DNA from: Microglena sp. YARC
Lineage: Eukaryota > Chlorophyta > Chlorophyceae > Chlamydomonadales > Chlamydomonadaceae
Reading direction: 5' to 3'
DNA length: 64,000 nucleotides
NCBI GenBank assembly: GCA_022414725.1
Contig: CM039462.1
Coordinates: 49,307,265-49,371,264 of the forward strand
Positions 31,319-44,600 of the stretch are shown here, one piece after another (position 1 is the stretch's first letter; the number at the start of each line of letters is the position of its first letter). Position numbers and translations under genes: made by a program. Under the pieces are notes generated by a model, which saw only the letters and a program-made list of their open reading frames with translations, did no database searches and was not told where the DNA came from.

Positions 31319-32645
31319 GGAGAGAGATTCCTGTTGAGTATCATGGGCTGCTTCATACATTGGGCTGCCCAGTACCATGGCTGCTCTAGTAGTAAGTAGC
31401 ATGGCTGCAGCATCGAAATTGGCTGCTTTGACATCGTCCTCATGGGCTGCTTCAGTAATACCATTGCCTGCTATGAGGAGTAGTAAGCATGGGCTGAGCA
31501 ATCATCATAGGCTGCTCCTAGTAAGTACCATGGGCTGCTTCATCATCATGCGGCTGCTCCAATGTCATTGTCTGCTCATATCAGCTGCTCATCAACAAAA
31601 TTGGCTACCCTCATCATCATCACCATCATTGGCTACTCATCATCATCACATCATTGGATAGGTGCATAATGTTTGCACTGCACATTGTACTCCAATTCTC
31701 GTGGACCAAATTACAGTCACATTCACTGCCACCACCTACCTCACATGCCTCTCGCCCCTCCCACCTACAGCGCTACACCGCACTGCTGCCTGAGTTATCA
31801 GACTGGCGCCCTGATGCCACACACCAACAGACGTTTGCACAGGTGAGTGGAGTTGAACAGTGAACAGTATTGCATTGCAGTATTGCATTGCACACACTGA
31901 CCCAAGCCCCCCCACACACACACATTGTAACACAAACATGCCTTTCCCCTTCAACTTCCCTGATTCCTGAGATTTCCTGAGATTCATCCCTGGAATCATG
32001 GAGACATACCCATGGCGCATATCCCCTCTGCCACCCTTCCCTCACCTTACTTTCTTTTTTCCACCAACTGGCCAACCTGCCTTCACCTTGCTTTCTGCTC
32101 CACGCCCAATTCTGATACCCACCACGATGTTTTGCCGCACTCTGTAGGTTGGAACCTCGTACTCTATCTGTCACAATCTTCAGCTCACCTATTTATTATT
32201 CTAAAGCAATGAGTTTGGACAAAAGCCAGAAGCAATAATAAACTCATTTTAATAATAATACCTATTTAGGCGTGGTCCCACCACTCCAACTTGTTTGTGG
32301 ATTCTGAGAGTGCTGTGTTTCTGCTCCGTCAACGATTATTTGATTCGTCAACCCTAGTGCTACCCACGGACAGAGTTGTGCAGGTGCGTTTGTGCAGGCA
32401 AATTTGCCGTAATGTATAATTGTTACTGGTAGTGATTACATGCGTAAGTCGTGCGACCCACCACCACTGGTAGAGTAACCACACACTGAAGATCCAACAG
32501 ACATCAAACATCACGAAATTTCCAACCAATTAAACAAATCTCATTGTCCTAAACATTGACTGCTTGCAGCAACGGTTGCAGCCTGCACCAGAGAGATATA
32601 ACACAAAAAGCACAACACACTTCAAATCTCCAATTGCCTTACACC
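31319..32645. other. Unrelated non-repetitive segment inside the array
   Basis: The first 330 bp are a degenerate microsatellite of TGGGCTGCT and CATCATCAT words. The rest is unique, CT/CA-rich in places, with no supported gene. It resembles neither arm. It abuts the gap on the left and re-enters the array in mid-unit (TTACACCC) on the right. It may be host DNA, an insertion, or a scaffolding error. Confidence 0.7.
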
Positions 32646-35600
32646 CAGCAGGTACTTGGAAAAGAATTTCGATCATGAGACTCACCATACCCTTTTCGTT
32701 GGTCCCAAGACTTGGTTATAGAGAGTGAATATAATTTAAACAAAGCTATAACCAGAAGTTCAAGAATAGAAAACAAGTTTGGAGTTGTCGCAACACTCGC
32801 AGCTTATCTGCTCCCCCGGGGTTACACCCATAGCAGGTACTTGGGCAAGAATTTCGATCATGAGACTCACCATACCCTTTTCGTTCGCGTCCCAAGACTT
32901 GGTATAGAGTAAGATATAATTTAAATAAAGCTATAACCAGAAGGACAAGAGTAGAAAAAACAAGTTTGGAGTTGTCGTCGGAAAGCTCGCAACTCATCTG
33001 CTCCCCCTGGGTTACACCCAGAGCACAAACTTGGGAAAGAATTTCGATCATGAGACTCACCATACCCTTTTCGTTGGTCCCCAAGACTTGTAAAGAGTAA
33101 GATATAATTTAAACAAAGCTATAACCAGAAGGACAAGAGTAAAGAAACAAGTTTGGAGTTGTCGTCCGAAAGCTCGCAACTCATTTGCTCCCCTGGGGTT
33201 ACACCCAGAGCAGGTACTTGGGCAAGAATTTCGATCATGAGACTCACCATACCCTTTTCGTTGGTCCCAGGACTTGGTATAGAGTAAGATATAGTTTCAA
33301 CAAAGCTATAACCAGAAGGACAAGAATATAAAACAAGTTTGGAGTTGTCGCAACACTCGCAGCTTATCTGCTCCCCCAGGGGTTACACGCAGAACAGGTC
33401 CTTGGGCAAGAATTTCGATCATGAGACTCACCATACCCTTTTCGTTGGTCCCAGGACTTGGTATAGAGTAAAGATATAATTTAAACAAAGCTAAAACCAG
33501 AAGGACAAGAGTAGAAAACAAGTTTGGAGTTGTCGCAACACTCGCAGCTTATCTCCTCCCCCTGGGTTACACCCAGAGCAAACTTGGGAAAGAATTTCGA
33601 TCATGAGACTCACCATACCCTTTTCGTTGGTCCCAAGACTTGTATAGAGTAAGATATAATTTAAACAAAGCTATAACCAGAAGTACAAGAATAGAAAACA
33701 AGTTTGGAGTTGTCGCAACACTCGCAGCTTATCTGCTCCCCCCGGGTTACACCCATAGCAGGTACTTGGGCAAGAATTTCGATCATGAGACTCACCATAC
33801 CCTTTTCGTTGGTCCCAAGACTTGGTATAGAGTAAGATATAATTTAAATAAAGCTATAACCAGAATAAGGACAAGAGTATAAAACAAGTTTGGAGTTGTT
33901 CGTCGGAAAGCTCGCAACTCATCTGCTCCGCCCTGGGGTACACCCAGAGCACAACTTGGGAAAGATTTCGATCATGAGACTCACCATACCCTTTTCGTTG
34001 GTCCCAAGACTTGGTAAAGAGTAAATATAATTAAACAAAGCTATAACCAGAAGACAAGAGTAGAAAACAAGTTTGGAGTTGTCGCCCGAAAAGCTCGCAA
34101 CTCATTTGCTCCCCCTGGGGTTACACCCCAGCAGGTACTTGGGCAAGAATTTCGATCATGAGACTCACCATACCCTTTTCGTTGGTCCCAGACTTGGTAT
34201 AGAGTAAGATATAGTTCAACAAAGCTATAACCAGAAGGACAAGAATATAAAACAAGTTTGAGTTGTCGCAAACTCGCAGCTTATCTGCTCCCCCAGGGTT
34301 ACACGCAGAACAGGTCCTTGGGCAAGAATTTCGATCATGAGACTCACCATACCCTTTTCGTTGGTCCCAGACTTGGTATAGAGTAAGATATAATTTAAAC
34401 AAAGCTAAACCAGAAGACAAGAGTAGAAAACAATTTGGAGTTGTCGCAACACTCGCAGCTTATCTCCTCCCCCTGGGGTTACACCCAGAGCAGGTACTTG
34501 GGCAAGAATTTCGATCATGAGACTCACCATACCCTTTTCGTTGGTCCAAGACTTGTATAGAGTAACATATAATTTAAACAAAGCTATAACAGAAGACAGA
34601 GAATAGAAAACAAGTTTGGAGTTGTCGCAACACTCGCAGCTTATCTGCTCCCCCGGGGTTACACCCATAGCAGTACTTGGCAAGAATTTCGATCATGAGA
34701 CTCACCATACCCTTTCGTTGGTCCCAAGACTTGGTATAGAGTAAGATATAATTTAAATAAAGCTATAACCAGAAGGACAAGAGTAGAAAACAAGTTTGGA
34801 GTTGTCGTCGGAAAGCTCGCAACTCATCTGCTCCCCTGGGGTTACACCCAGAGCACAAACTTGGGAAAGAATTTCGATCATGAGACTCACCATACCCTTT
34901 TCGTTGGTACCAAGACTTGGTAAAGAGTAAGATATAATTTAAACAAGCTATAACCAGAAGGACAAGAGTAGAAAACAAGTTTGGAGTTGTCGTCCGAAAG
35001 CTCGCAACTCATTTGCTCCCCTGGGGTTACACCCAGAGCAGGTACTTGGCAAGAATTCGATCATGAGACTCACCATACCCTTTTCGTTGGTCCCAGGACT
35101 TGGTATAGAGTAAGATATAGTTTCAACAAAGCTATAACCAGAAGGACAAGAATATAAAACAAGTTTGGAGTTGTCGCAACACTCGAGCTTATCTGCTCCC
35201 CCAGGGGTTACACGCAGAACAGGTCCTTGGGCAAGAATTTCGATCATGAGACTCACCATTACCCTTTTCGTTGGTCCAGGACTTGGTATAGAGTAAGATA
35301 TAATTTAAACAAAGCTAAACCAGAAGGACAAGAGTAGAAAACAAGTTTGGAGTTGTCGCAACACTCGCAGCTTATCTCCTCCCCTGGGGTTACACCAGAG
35401 CAGGTACTTGGGAAAGAATTCGATCATGAGACTCACCATACCTTTTCGTTGGTCCAAGACAGAGTAAGATATAATTTAAACAAAGCTATAACCAGAAGAC
35501 AAGAATAGAAAACAAGTTTGGATTTGTCGCAACACTCGCAGCTTATCTGCTCCCCCGGGGGTTACACCCATAGCAGTACTTGGGCAAGAATTTCGATCAT

Positions 35601-38600
35601 GAGACTCACCATAGTCCCAAGACTTGGTATAGAGTAAGATATAATTTAAATAAACTATAACCAGAAGGACAAGAGTAGAAAACAAGTTTGGAGTTGTCGT
35701 CGAAAGCTCGCAACTCATCTGCTCCCCTGGGGTTACACCCAGAGCACAAACTTGGGAAAGAATTTCGATCATGAGACTCACCATACCCTTTCGTTGGTCC
35801 CAAGACTTGGTAAAGAGTAAGATATAATTTAAACAAAGCTATAACCAGAAGGCAAGAGTAGAAAACAAGTTTGGAGTTGTCGTCCGAAAGCTCGCAACTC
35901 ATTTGCTCCCCTGGGGTTACACCCAGAGCAGGTACTTGGGCAAGAATTTCGATCATGAGACTCACCATACCTTTTCGTTGGTCCAGGACTTGGTATAGAG
36001 TAAGATATAGTTTCAACAAAGCTATAACCAGAAGGACAAGATATAAAACAAGTTTGGAGTTGTCGGCAACACTCGCAGCTTATCTGCTCCCCCAGGGGTT
36101 ACACGCAGAACAGGTCCTTGGGCAAGAATTTCGATCATGAGACTCACCATACCTTTTCGTTGGTCCCAGGACTTGGTATAGAGTAAGATATAATTTAAAC
36201 AAAGCTAAAACCAGAAGGACAAGAGTAGAAAACAAGTTTGGAGTTGTCGCAACACTCGCAGCTTATCTCCTCCCCTGGGGTTACACCCAGAGCAGGTACT
36301 TGGGAAAGAATTTCGATCATGAGACTCACCATACCCTTTTCGTTGGTCCCAAGACTTGGTATAGAGTAAGATATAATTTAAACAAAGCTATAACCAGAAG
36401 GACAAGAATAGAAAACAAGTTTGGAGTTGTCGCAACACTCGCAGCTTATCTGCTCCCCCGGGGGTTACACCCATAGCAGGTACTTGGGCAAGAATTTCGA
36501 TCATGAGACTCACCATACCCTTTTCGTTGGTCCCAAGACTTGGTATAGAGTAAGATATAATTTAAATAAAGCTATAACCAGAAGGACAAGAGTAGAAAAC
36601 AAGTTTGGAGTTGTCGTCGGAAAGCTCGCAACTCATCTGCTCCCCCTGGGGTTACACCCAGAGCACAAAACTTGGGAAAGAATTTCGATCATGAGACTCA
36701 CCATACCCTTTTCGTTGGTCCCAAGACTTGGTAAAGAGTAAGATATAATTTAAACAAAGCTATAACCAGAAGGACAAGAGTAGAAAACAAGTTTGGAGTT
36801 GTCGTCCGAAAGCTCGCAACTCATTTGCTCCCCCTGGGGTTACACCCAGAGCAGGTACTTGGGCAAGAATTTCGATCATGAGACTCACCATACCCTTTTC
36901 GTTGGTCAGGACTTGGTATAGAGTAAGATATAGTTTCAACAAAGCTATAACCAGAAGACAAGAATATAAAACAAGTTTGGAGTTGTCGGCAGCTTATCTG
37001 CTCCCCCAGGGGTTACACGCAGAACAGGCAAGAATTTCGATCATGAGACTCACCATACCCTTTTCGTTGGTCCAGGACTTGGTATAGAGTAAGATATAAT
37101 TTAAACAAAGCTAAAACCAGAAGGACAAGAGTAGAAAACAAGTTTGGAGTTGTCGCAACACTCGCAGCTTATCTCCTCCCCCTGGGGTTACACCCAGAGC
37201 AGGTACTTGGGAAAGAATTTCGATCATGAGACTCACCATACCCTTTTCGTTGGTCCCAAGACTTGGTATAGAGTAAGATATAATTTAAACAAAGCTATAA
37301 CCAGAAGGACAAGAATAGAAAACAAGTTTGGAGTTGTCGCAACACTCGCAGCTTATCTGCTCCCCCGGGGTTACACCCATAGCAGGTACTTGGGCAAGAA
37401 TTTCGATCATGAGACTCACCATACCTTTTCGTTGGTCCCAAGACTTGGTATAGAGTAAGATATAATTTAAATAAAGCTATAACCAGAAGGACAAGAGTAG
37501 AAAACAAGTTTGGAGTTGTCGTCGGAAAGCTCGCAACTCATCTGCTCCCCCTGGGGTTACACCCAGAGCACAAACTTGGGAAAGAATTTCGATCATGAGA
37601 CTCACCATACCTTTTCGTTGGTCCCAAGACTTGGTAAAGAGTAAGATATAATTTAAACAAAGCTATAACCAGAAGGACAAGAGTAGAAAACAAGTTTGGA
37701 GTTGTCGTCCGAAAGCTCGCAACTCATTTGCTCCCCCTGGGGTTACACCCAGAGCAGGTACTTGGGCAAGAATTTCGATCATGAGACTCACCATACCCTT
37801 TTCGTTGGTCCCAGGACTTGGTATAGAGTAAGATATAGTTTCAACAAAGCTATAACCAGAAGGACAAGAATATAAAAACAAGTTTGGAGTTGTCGCAACA
37901 CTCGCAGCTTATCTGCTCCCCCAGGGGTTACACGCAGAACAGGTCCTTGGGCAAGAATTTCGATCATGAGACTCACCATACCCTTTTCGTTGGTCCCAGG
38001 ACTTGGTATAGAGTAAGATATAATTTAAACAAAGCTAAAACCAGAAGGACAAGAGTAGAAAACAAGTTTGGAGTTGTCGCAACACTCGCAGCTTATCTCC
38101 TCCCCCTGGGGTTACACCCAGAGCAGGTACTTGGGAAAGAATTTCGATCATGAGACTCACCATACCCTTTTCGTTGGTCCCAAGACTTGGTATAGAGTAA
38201 GATATAATTTAAACAAAGCTATAACCAGAAGGACAAGAATAGAAAACAAGTTTGGAGTTGTCGCAACACTCGCAGCTTATCTGCTCCCCCGGGGGTTACA
38301 CCCATAGCAGGTACTTGGGCAAGAATTTCGATCATGAGACTCACCATACCCTTTTCGTTGGTCCCAAGACTTGGTATAGAGTAAGATATAAATTTAAATA
38401 AAGCTATAACCAGAAGGACAAGAGTAGAAAACAAGTTTGGAGTTGTCGTCGGAAAGCTCGCAACTCATCTGCTCCCCCTGGGGTTACACCCAGAGCACAA
38501 ACTTGGGAAAGAATTTCGATCATGAGACTCACCATACCCTTTTCGTTGGTCCCAAGACTTGGTAAAGAGTAAGATATAATTTAAACAAAGCTATAACCAG

Positions 38601-41600
38601 AAGGACAAGAGTAGAAAACAAGTTTGGAGTTGTCGTCCGAAAGCTCGCAACTCATTTGCTCCCCCTGGGGTTACACCCAGAGCAGGTACTTGGGCAAAGA
38701 ATTTCGATCATGAGACTCACCATACCCTTTTCGTTGGTCCCAGGACTTGGTATAGAGTAAGATATAGTTTCAACAAAGCTATAACCAGAAGGACAAGAAT
38801 ATAAAAACAAGTTTGGAGTTGTCGCAACACTCGCAGCTTATCTGCTCCCCCAGGGGTTACACGCAGAACAGGTCCTTGGGCAAGAATTTCGATCATGAGA
38901 CTCACCATACCCTTTTCGTTGGTCCCAGGACTTGTATAGAGTAAGATATAATTTAAACAAAGCTAAAACCAGAAGGACAAGAGTAGAAAACAAGTTTGGA
39001 GTTGTCGCAACACTCGCAGCTTATCTCCTCCCCCTGGGGTTACACCCAGAGCAGGTACTTGGGAAAGAATTTCGATCATGAGACTCACCATACCCTTTTC
39101 GTTGGTCCCAAGACTTGGTATAGAGTAAGATATAATTTAAACAAAGCTATAACCAGAAGTACAAGAATAGAAAACAAGTTTGGAGTTGTCGCAACACTCG
39201 CAGCTTATCTGCTCCCCCGGGGTTACACCCATAGCAGGTACTTGGGCAAGAATTTCGATCATGAGACTCACCATACCCTTTTCGTTGGTCCCAAGACTTG
39301 GTATAGAGTAAGATATAATTTAAATAAAGCTATAACCAGAAGGACAAGAGTAGAAAAACAAGTTTGGAGTTGTCGTCGGAAAGCTCGCAACTCATCTGCT
39401 CCCCCTGGGGTTACACCCAGAGCACAAACTTGGGAAAGAATTTCGATCATGAGACTCACCATACCCTTTTCGTTGGTCCCAAGACTTGGTAAAGAGTAAG
39501 ATATAATTTAAACAAAGCTATAACCAGAAGGACAAGAGTAGAAAACAAGTTTGGAGTTGTCGTCCAAAGTCGCAACTTCTGCTCCCCCCCGGGTTACACC
39601 CAGAGCAGGTACTTGGGCAAGAATTTCGATCATGAGACTCACCATACCCTTTTCGTTGGTACCAAGACTTGGTATAGAGTAAGATATAAGTTTAAACAAA
39701 GCTATAACCAGAAGGACAAGAGTAGAAAACAAGTTTGGAGTTGTCGTCGCAAGCTTATCTGCTCCCCCGGGTTACAAGAACAGGTGGGAAAGAATTTCGA
39801 TCATGAGACTCACCATACCCTTTTCGTTGGTCCCAAGACTTGGTAAAGAGTAAGATATAATTTAAACAAAGCTATAACCAGAAGGACAAGAGTAGAAAAC
39901 AAGTTTGGAGTTGTCGTCCGAAAGCTCGCAACTCATTTGCTCCCCCTGGGGTTACACCCAGAGCAGGTACTTGGGCAAGAATTTCGATCATGAGACTCAC
40001 CATACCCTTTTCGTTGGTCCCAGGACTTGGTATAGAGTAAGATATAGTTTCAACAAAGCTATAACCAGAAGGACAAGAATAGAAAACAAGTTTGGAGTTG
40101 TCGCAACACTCGCAGCTTATCTGCTCCCCCAGGGTTACACGCAGAACAGGTCCTTGGGCAAGAATTTCGATCATGAGACTCACCATACCCTTTTCGTTGG
40201 TCCCAGGACTTGGTATAGAGTAAGATATAATTTAAAACAAAGCTAAAACCAGAAGGACAAGAGTAGAAAACAAGTTTGGAGTTGTCGCAACACTCGCAGC
40301 TTATCTCCTCCCCCTGGGGTTACACCCAGAGCAGGTACTTGGGAAAGAATTTCGATCATGAGACTCACCATACCCTTTTCGTTGGTCCCAAGACTTGGTA
40401 TAGAGTAAGATATAATTTAAACAAAGCTATAACCAGAAGTACAAGAATAGAAAACAAGTTTGGAGTTGTCGCAACACTCGCAGCTTATCTGCTCCCCCGG
40501 GGTTACACCCATAGCAGGTACTTGGGCAAGAATTTCGATCATGAGACTCACCATACCCTTTTCGTTGGTCCCAAGACTTGGTATAGAGTAAGATATAATT
40601 TAAATAAAGCTATAACCAGAAGGACAAGAGTAGAAAACAAGTTTGGAGTTGTCGTCGGAAAGCTCGCAACTCATCTGCTCCCCCTGGGGTTACACCCAGA
40701 GCACAAACTTGGGAAAGAATTTCGATCATGAGACTCACCATACCCTTTTCGTTGGTCCCAAGACTTGGTAAAGAGTAAGATATAATTTAAACAAAGCTAT
40801 AACCAGAAGGACAAGAGTAGAAAACAAGTTTGGAGTTGTCGTCCGAAAGCTCGCAACTCATTTGCTCCCCCTGGGGTTACACCCAGAGCAGGTACTTGGG
40901 CAAGAATTTCGATCATGAGACTCACCATACCCTTTTCGTTGGTCCCAGGACTTGGTATAGAGTAAGATATAGTTTCAACAAAGCTATAACCAGAAGGACA
41001 AGAATATAAAACAAGTTTGGAGTTGTCGCAACACTCGCAGCTTATCTGCTCCCCAGGGGTTACACGCAGAACAGGTCCTTGGGCAAGAATTTCGATCATG
41101 AGACTCACCATACCAGACAGATATAATTTAAACAAAGCTTGTAGAAAACAAGTTTGGAGTTGTCGCAACACTCGCAGCAAGAATTTCGATCATGAGACTC
41201 ACCATACCCTTTTCGTTGGTCCCAAGACTTGGTATAGAGTAAGATATAATTTAAACAAAGCTAAAACCAGAAGGACAAGAGTAGAAAACAAGTTTGGAGT
41301 TGTCGCAACACTCGCAGCTTATCTGCTCCCCCTGGGGTTACACCCAAAGCAGGTACTTGGGCAAGAATTTCGATCATGAGACTCACCATACCCTTTTCGT
41401 TGGTCCCAAGACTTGGTATAGAGTAAGATATAATTTAAACAAAGCTATAACCAGAAGGACAAGAATAGAAAACAAGTTTGGAGTTGTCGCAACACTCGCA
41501 GCTTATCTGCAGGGGTTACACCCATAGCAGGTACTTGGGCAAGAATTTCGATCATGAGACTCACCATACCCTTTTCGTTGGTCCCAAGACTTGGTATAGA

Positions 41601-44600
41601 GTAAGATATAATTTAAATAAAGCTATAACCAGAAGGACAAGAGTAGAAAACAAGTTTGGAGTTGTCGTCGGAAAGCTCGCAACTCATCTGCTCCCCCTGG
41701 GGTTACACCCAGAGCACAACTTGGGAAAGAATTTCGATCATGAGACTCACCATACCCTTTTCGTTGGTCCCAAGACTTGGTAAAGAGTAAGATATAATTT
41801 AAACAAAGCTATAACCAGAAGGACAAGAGTAGAAAAACAAGTTTGGAGTTGTCGTCCGAAAGCTCGCAACTCATTTGCTCCCCCTGGGGTTACACCCAGA
41901 GCAGGTACTTGGGCAAGAATTTCGATCATGAGACTCACCATACCCTTTTCGTTGGTCCCAGGACTTGGTATAGAGTAAGATATAGTTTCAACAAAGCTAT
42001 AACCAGAAGGACAAGAATATAAAACAAGTTTGGAGTTGTCGCAACACTCGCAGCTTATCTGCTCCCCCAGGGGTTACACGCAGAACAGGTCCTTGGGCAA
42101 GAATTTCGATCATGAGACTCACCATACCCTTTTCGTTGGTCCCAGGACTTGGTATAGAGTAAGATATAATTTAAACAAAGCTAAAACCAGAAGGACAAGA
42201 GTAGAAAACAAGTTTGGAGTTGTCGCAACACTCGCAGCTTATCTCCTCCCCCTGGGGTTACACCCAGAGCAGGTACTTGGGAAAGAATTTCGATCATGAG
42301 ACTCACCATACCCTTTTCGTTGGTCCCAAGACTTGGTATAGAGTAAGATATAATTTAAACAAAGCTATAACCAGAAGTACAAGAATAGAAAACAAGTTTG
42401 GAGTTGTCGCAACACTCGCAGCTTATCTGCTCCCCCGGGGGTTACACCCATAGCAGGTACTTGGGCAAGAATTTCGATCATGAGACTCACCATACCCTTT
42501 TCGTTGGTCCCAAGACTTGGTATAGAGTAAGATATAATTTAAATAAAGCTATAACCAGAAGGACAAGAGTAGAAAACAAGTTTGGAGTTGTCGTCGGAAA
42601 GCTCGCAACTCATCTGCTCCCCCTGGGGTTACACCCAGAGCACAAACTTGGGAAAGAATTTCGATCATGAGACTCACCATACCCTTTTCGTTGGTCCCAA
42701 GACTTGGTAAAGAGTAAGATATAATTTAAACAAAGCTATAACCAGAAGGACAAGAGTAGAAAACAAGTTTGGAGTTGTCGTCCGAAAGCTCGCAACTCAT
42801 TTGCTCCCCCTGGGGTTACACCCAGAGCAGGTACTTGGGCAAGAATTTCGATCATGAGACTCACCATACCCTTTTCGTTGGTCCCAGGACTTGGTATAGA
42901 GTAAGATATAGTTTCAACAAAGCTATAACCAGAAGGACAAGAATAGAAAACAAGTTTGGAGTTGTCGCAACACTCGCAGCTTATCTGCTCCCCCAGGGGT
43001 TACACGCAGAACAGGTCCTTGGGCAAGAATTTCGATCATGAGACTCACCATACCCTTTTCGTTGGTCCCAGGACTTGGTATAGAGTAAGATATAATTTAA
43101 ACAAAGCTAAAACCAGAAGGACAAGAGTAGAAAACAAGTTTGGAGTTGTCGCAACACTCGCAGCTTATCTCCTCCCCCTGGGGTTACACCCAGAGCAGGT
43201 ACTTGGGAAAGAATTTCGATCATGAGACTCACCATACCCTTTTCGTTGGTCCCAAGACTTGGTATAGAGTAAGATATAATTTAAACAAAGCTATAACCAG
43301 AAGTTCAAGAATAGAAAACAAGTTTGGAGTTGTCGCAACACTCGCAGCTTATCTGCTCCCCCGGGGGTTACACCCATAGCAGGTACTTGGGCAAGAATTT
43401 CGATCATGAGACTCACCATGCCCTTTTCGTTGGTCCCAAGACTTGGTATAGAGTAAGATATAATTTAAATAAAGCTATAACCAGAAGGACAAGAGTATAA
43501 AACAAGTTTGGAGTTGTCGTCGGAAAGCTCGCAACTCATCTGCTCCCCCTGGGGTTACACCCAGAGCACAAACTTGGGAAAGAATTTCGATCATGAGACT
43601 CACCATACCCTTTTCGTTGGTCCCAAGACTTGGTAAAGAGTAAGATATAATTTAAACAAAGCTATAACCAGAAGGACAAGAATATTAAACAAGTTTGGAG
43701 TTGTCGTCCGAAAGCTCGCAACTCATTTGCTCCCCCTGGGGTTACACCCAGAGCAGGTACTTGGGCAAGAATTTCGATCATGAGACTCACCATACCCTTT
43801 TCGTTGGTCCCAGGACTTGGTATAGAGTAAGATATAGTTTCAACAAAGCTATAACCAGAAGGACAAGAATATAAAACAAGTTTGGAGTTGTCGCAACACT
43901 CGCAGCTTATCTGCTCCCCCAGGGGTTACACGCAGAACAGGTCCTTGGGCAAGAATTTCGATCATGAGACTCACCATACCCTTTTCGTTGGTCCCAGGAC
44001 TTGGTATAGAGTAAGATATAATTTAAACAAAGCTAAAACCAGAAGGACAAGAGTAGAAAACAAGTTTGGAGTTGTCGCAACACTCGCAGCTTATCTCCTC
44101 CCCCTGGGGTTACACCCAGAGCAGGTACTTGGGAAAGAATTTCGATCATGAGACTCACCATACCCTTTTCGTTGGTCCCAAGACTTGGTATAGAGTAAGA
44201 TATAATTTAAACAAAGCTATAACCAGAAGACAAGAATAGAAAACAAGTTTGGAGTTGTCGCAACACTCGCAGCTTATCTGCTCCCCCGGGGGTTACACCC
44301 ATAGCAGGTACTTGGGCAAGAATTTCGATCATGAGACTCACCATACCCTTTTCGTTGGTCCCAAGACTTGGTATAGAGTAAGATATAATTTAAATAAAGC
44401 TATAACCAGAAGGACAAGAGTAGAAAACAAGTTTGGAGTTGTCGTCGGAAAGCTCGCAACTCATCTGCTCCCCCTGGGGTTACACCCAGAGCACAAACTT
44501 GGGAAAGAATTTCGATCATGAGACTCACCATACCCTTTTCGTTGGTCCCAAGACTTGGTAAAGAGTAAGATATAATTTAAACAAAGCTATAACCAGAAGG

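Noticed and set aside
30214..31501. Long open frames of over 370 codons
   Set aside because: They run through the 1000-N gap and are not sequence.
31654..32174. Small frames in the unrelated segment
   Set aside because: Composition follows CT/CA-rich sequence; no domain, no consistent start, and the segment may be mis-joined.
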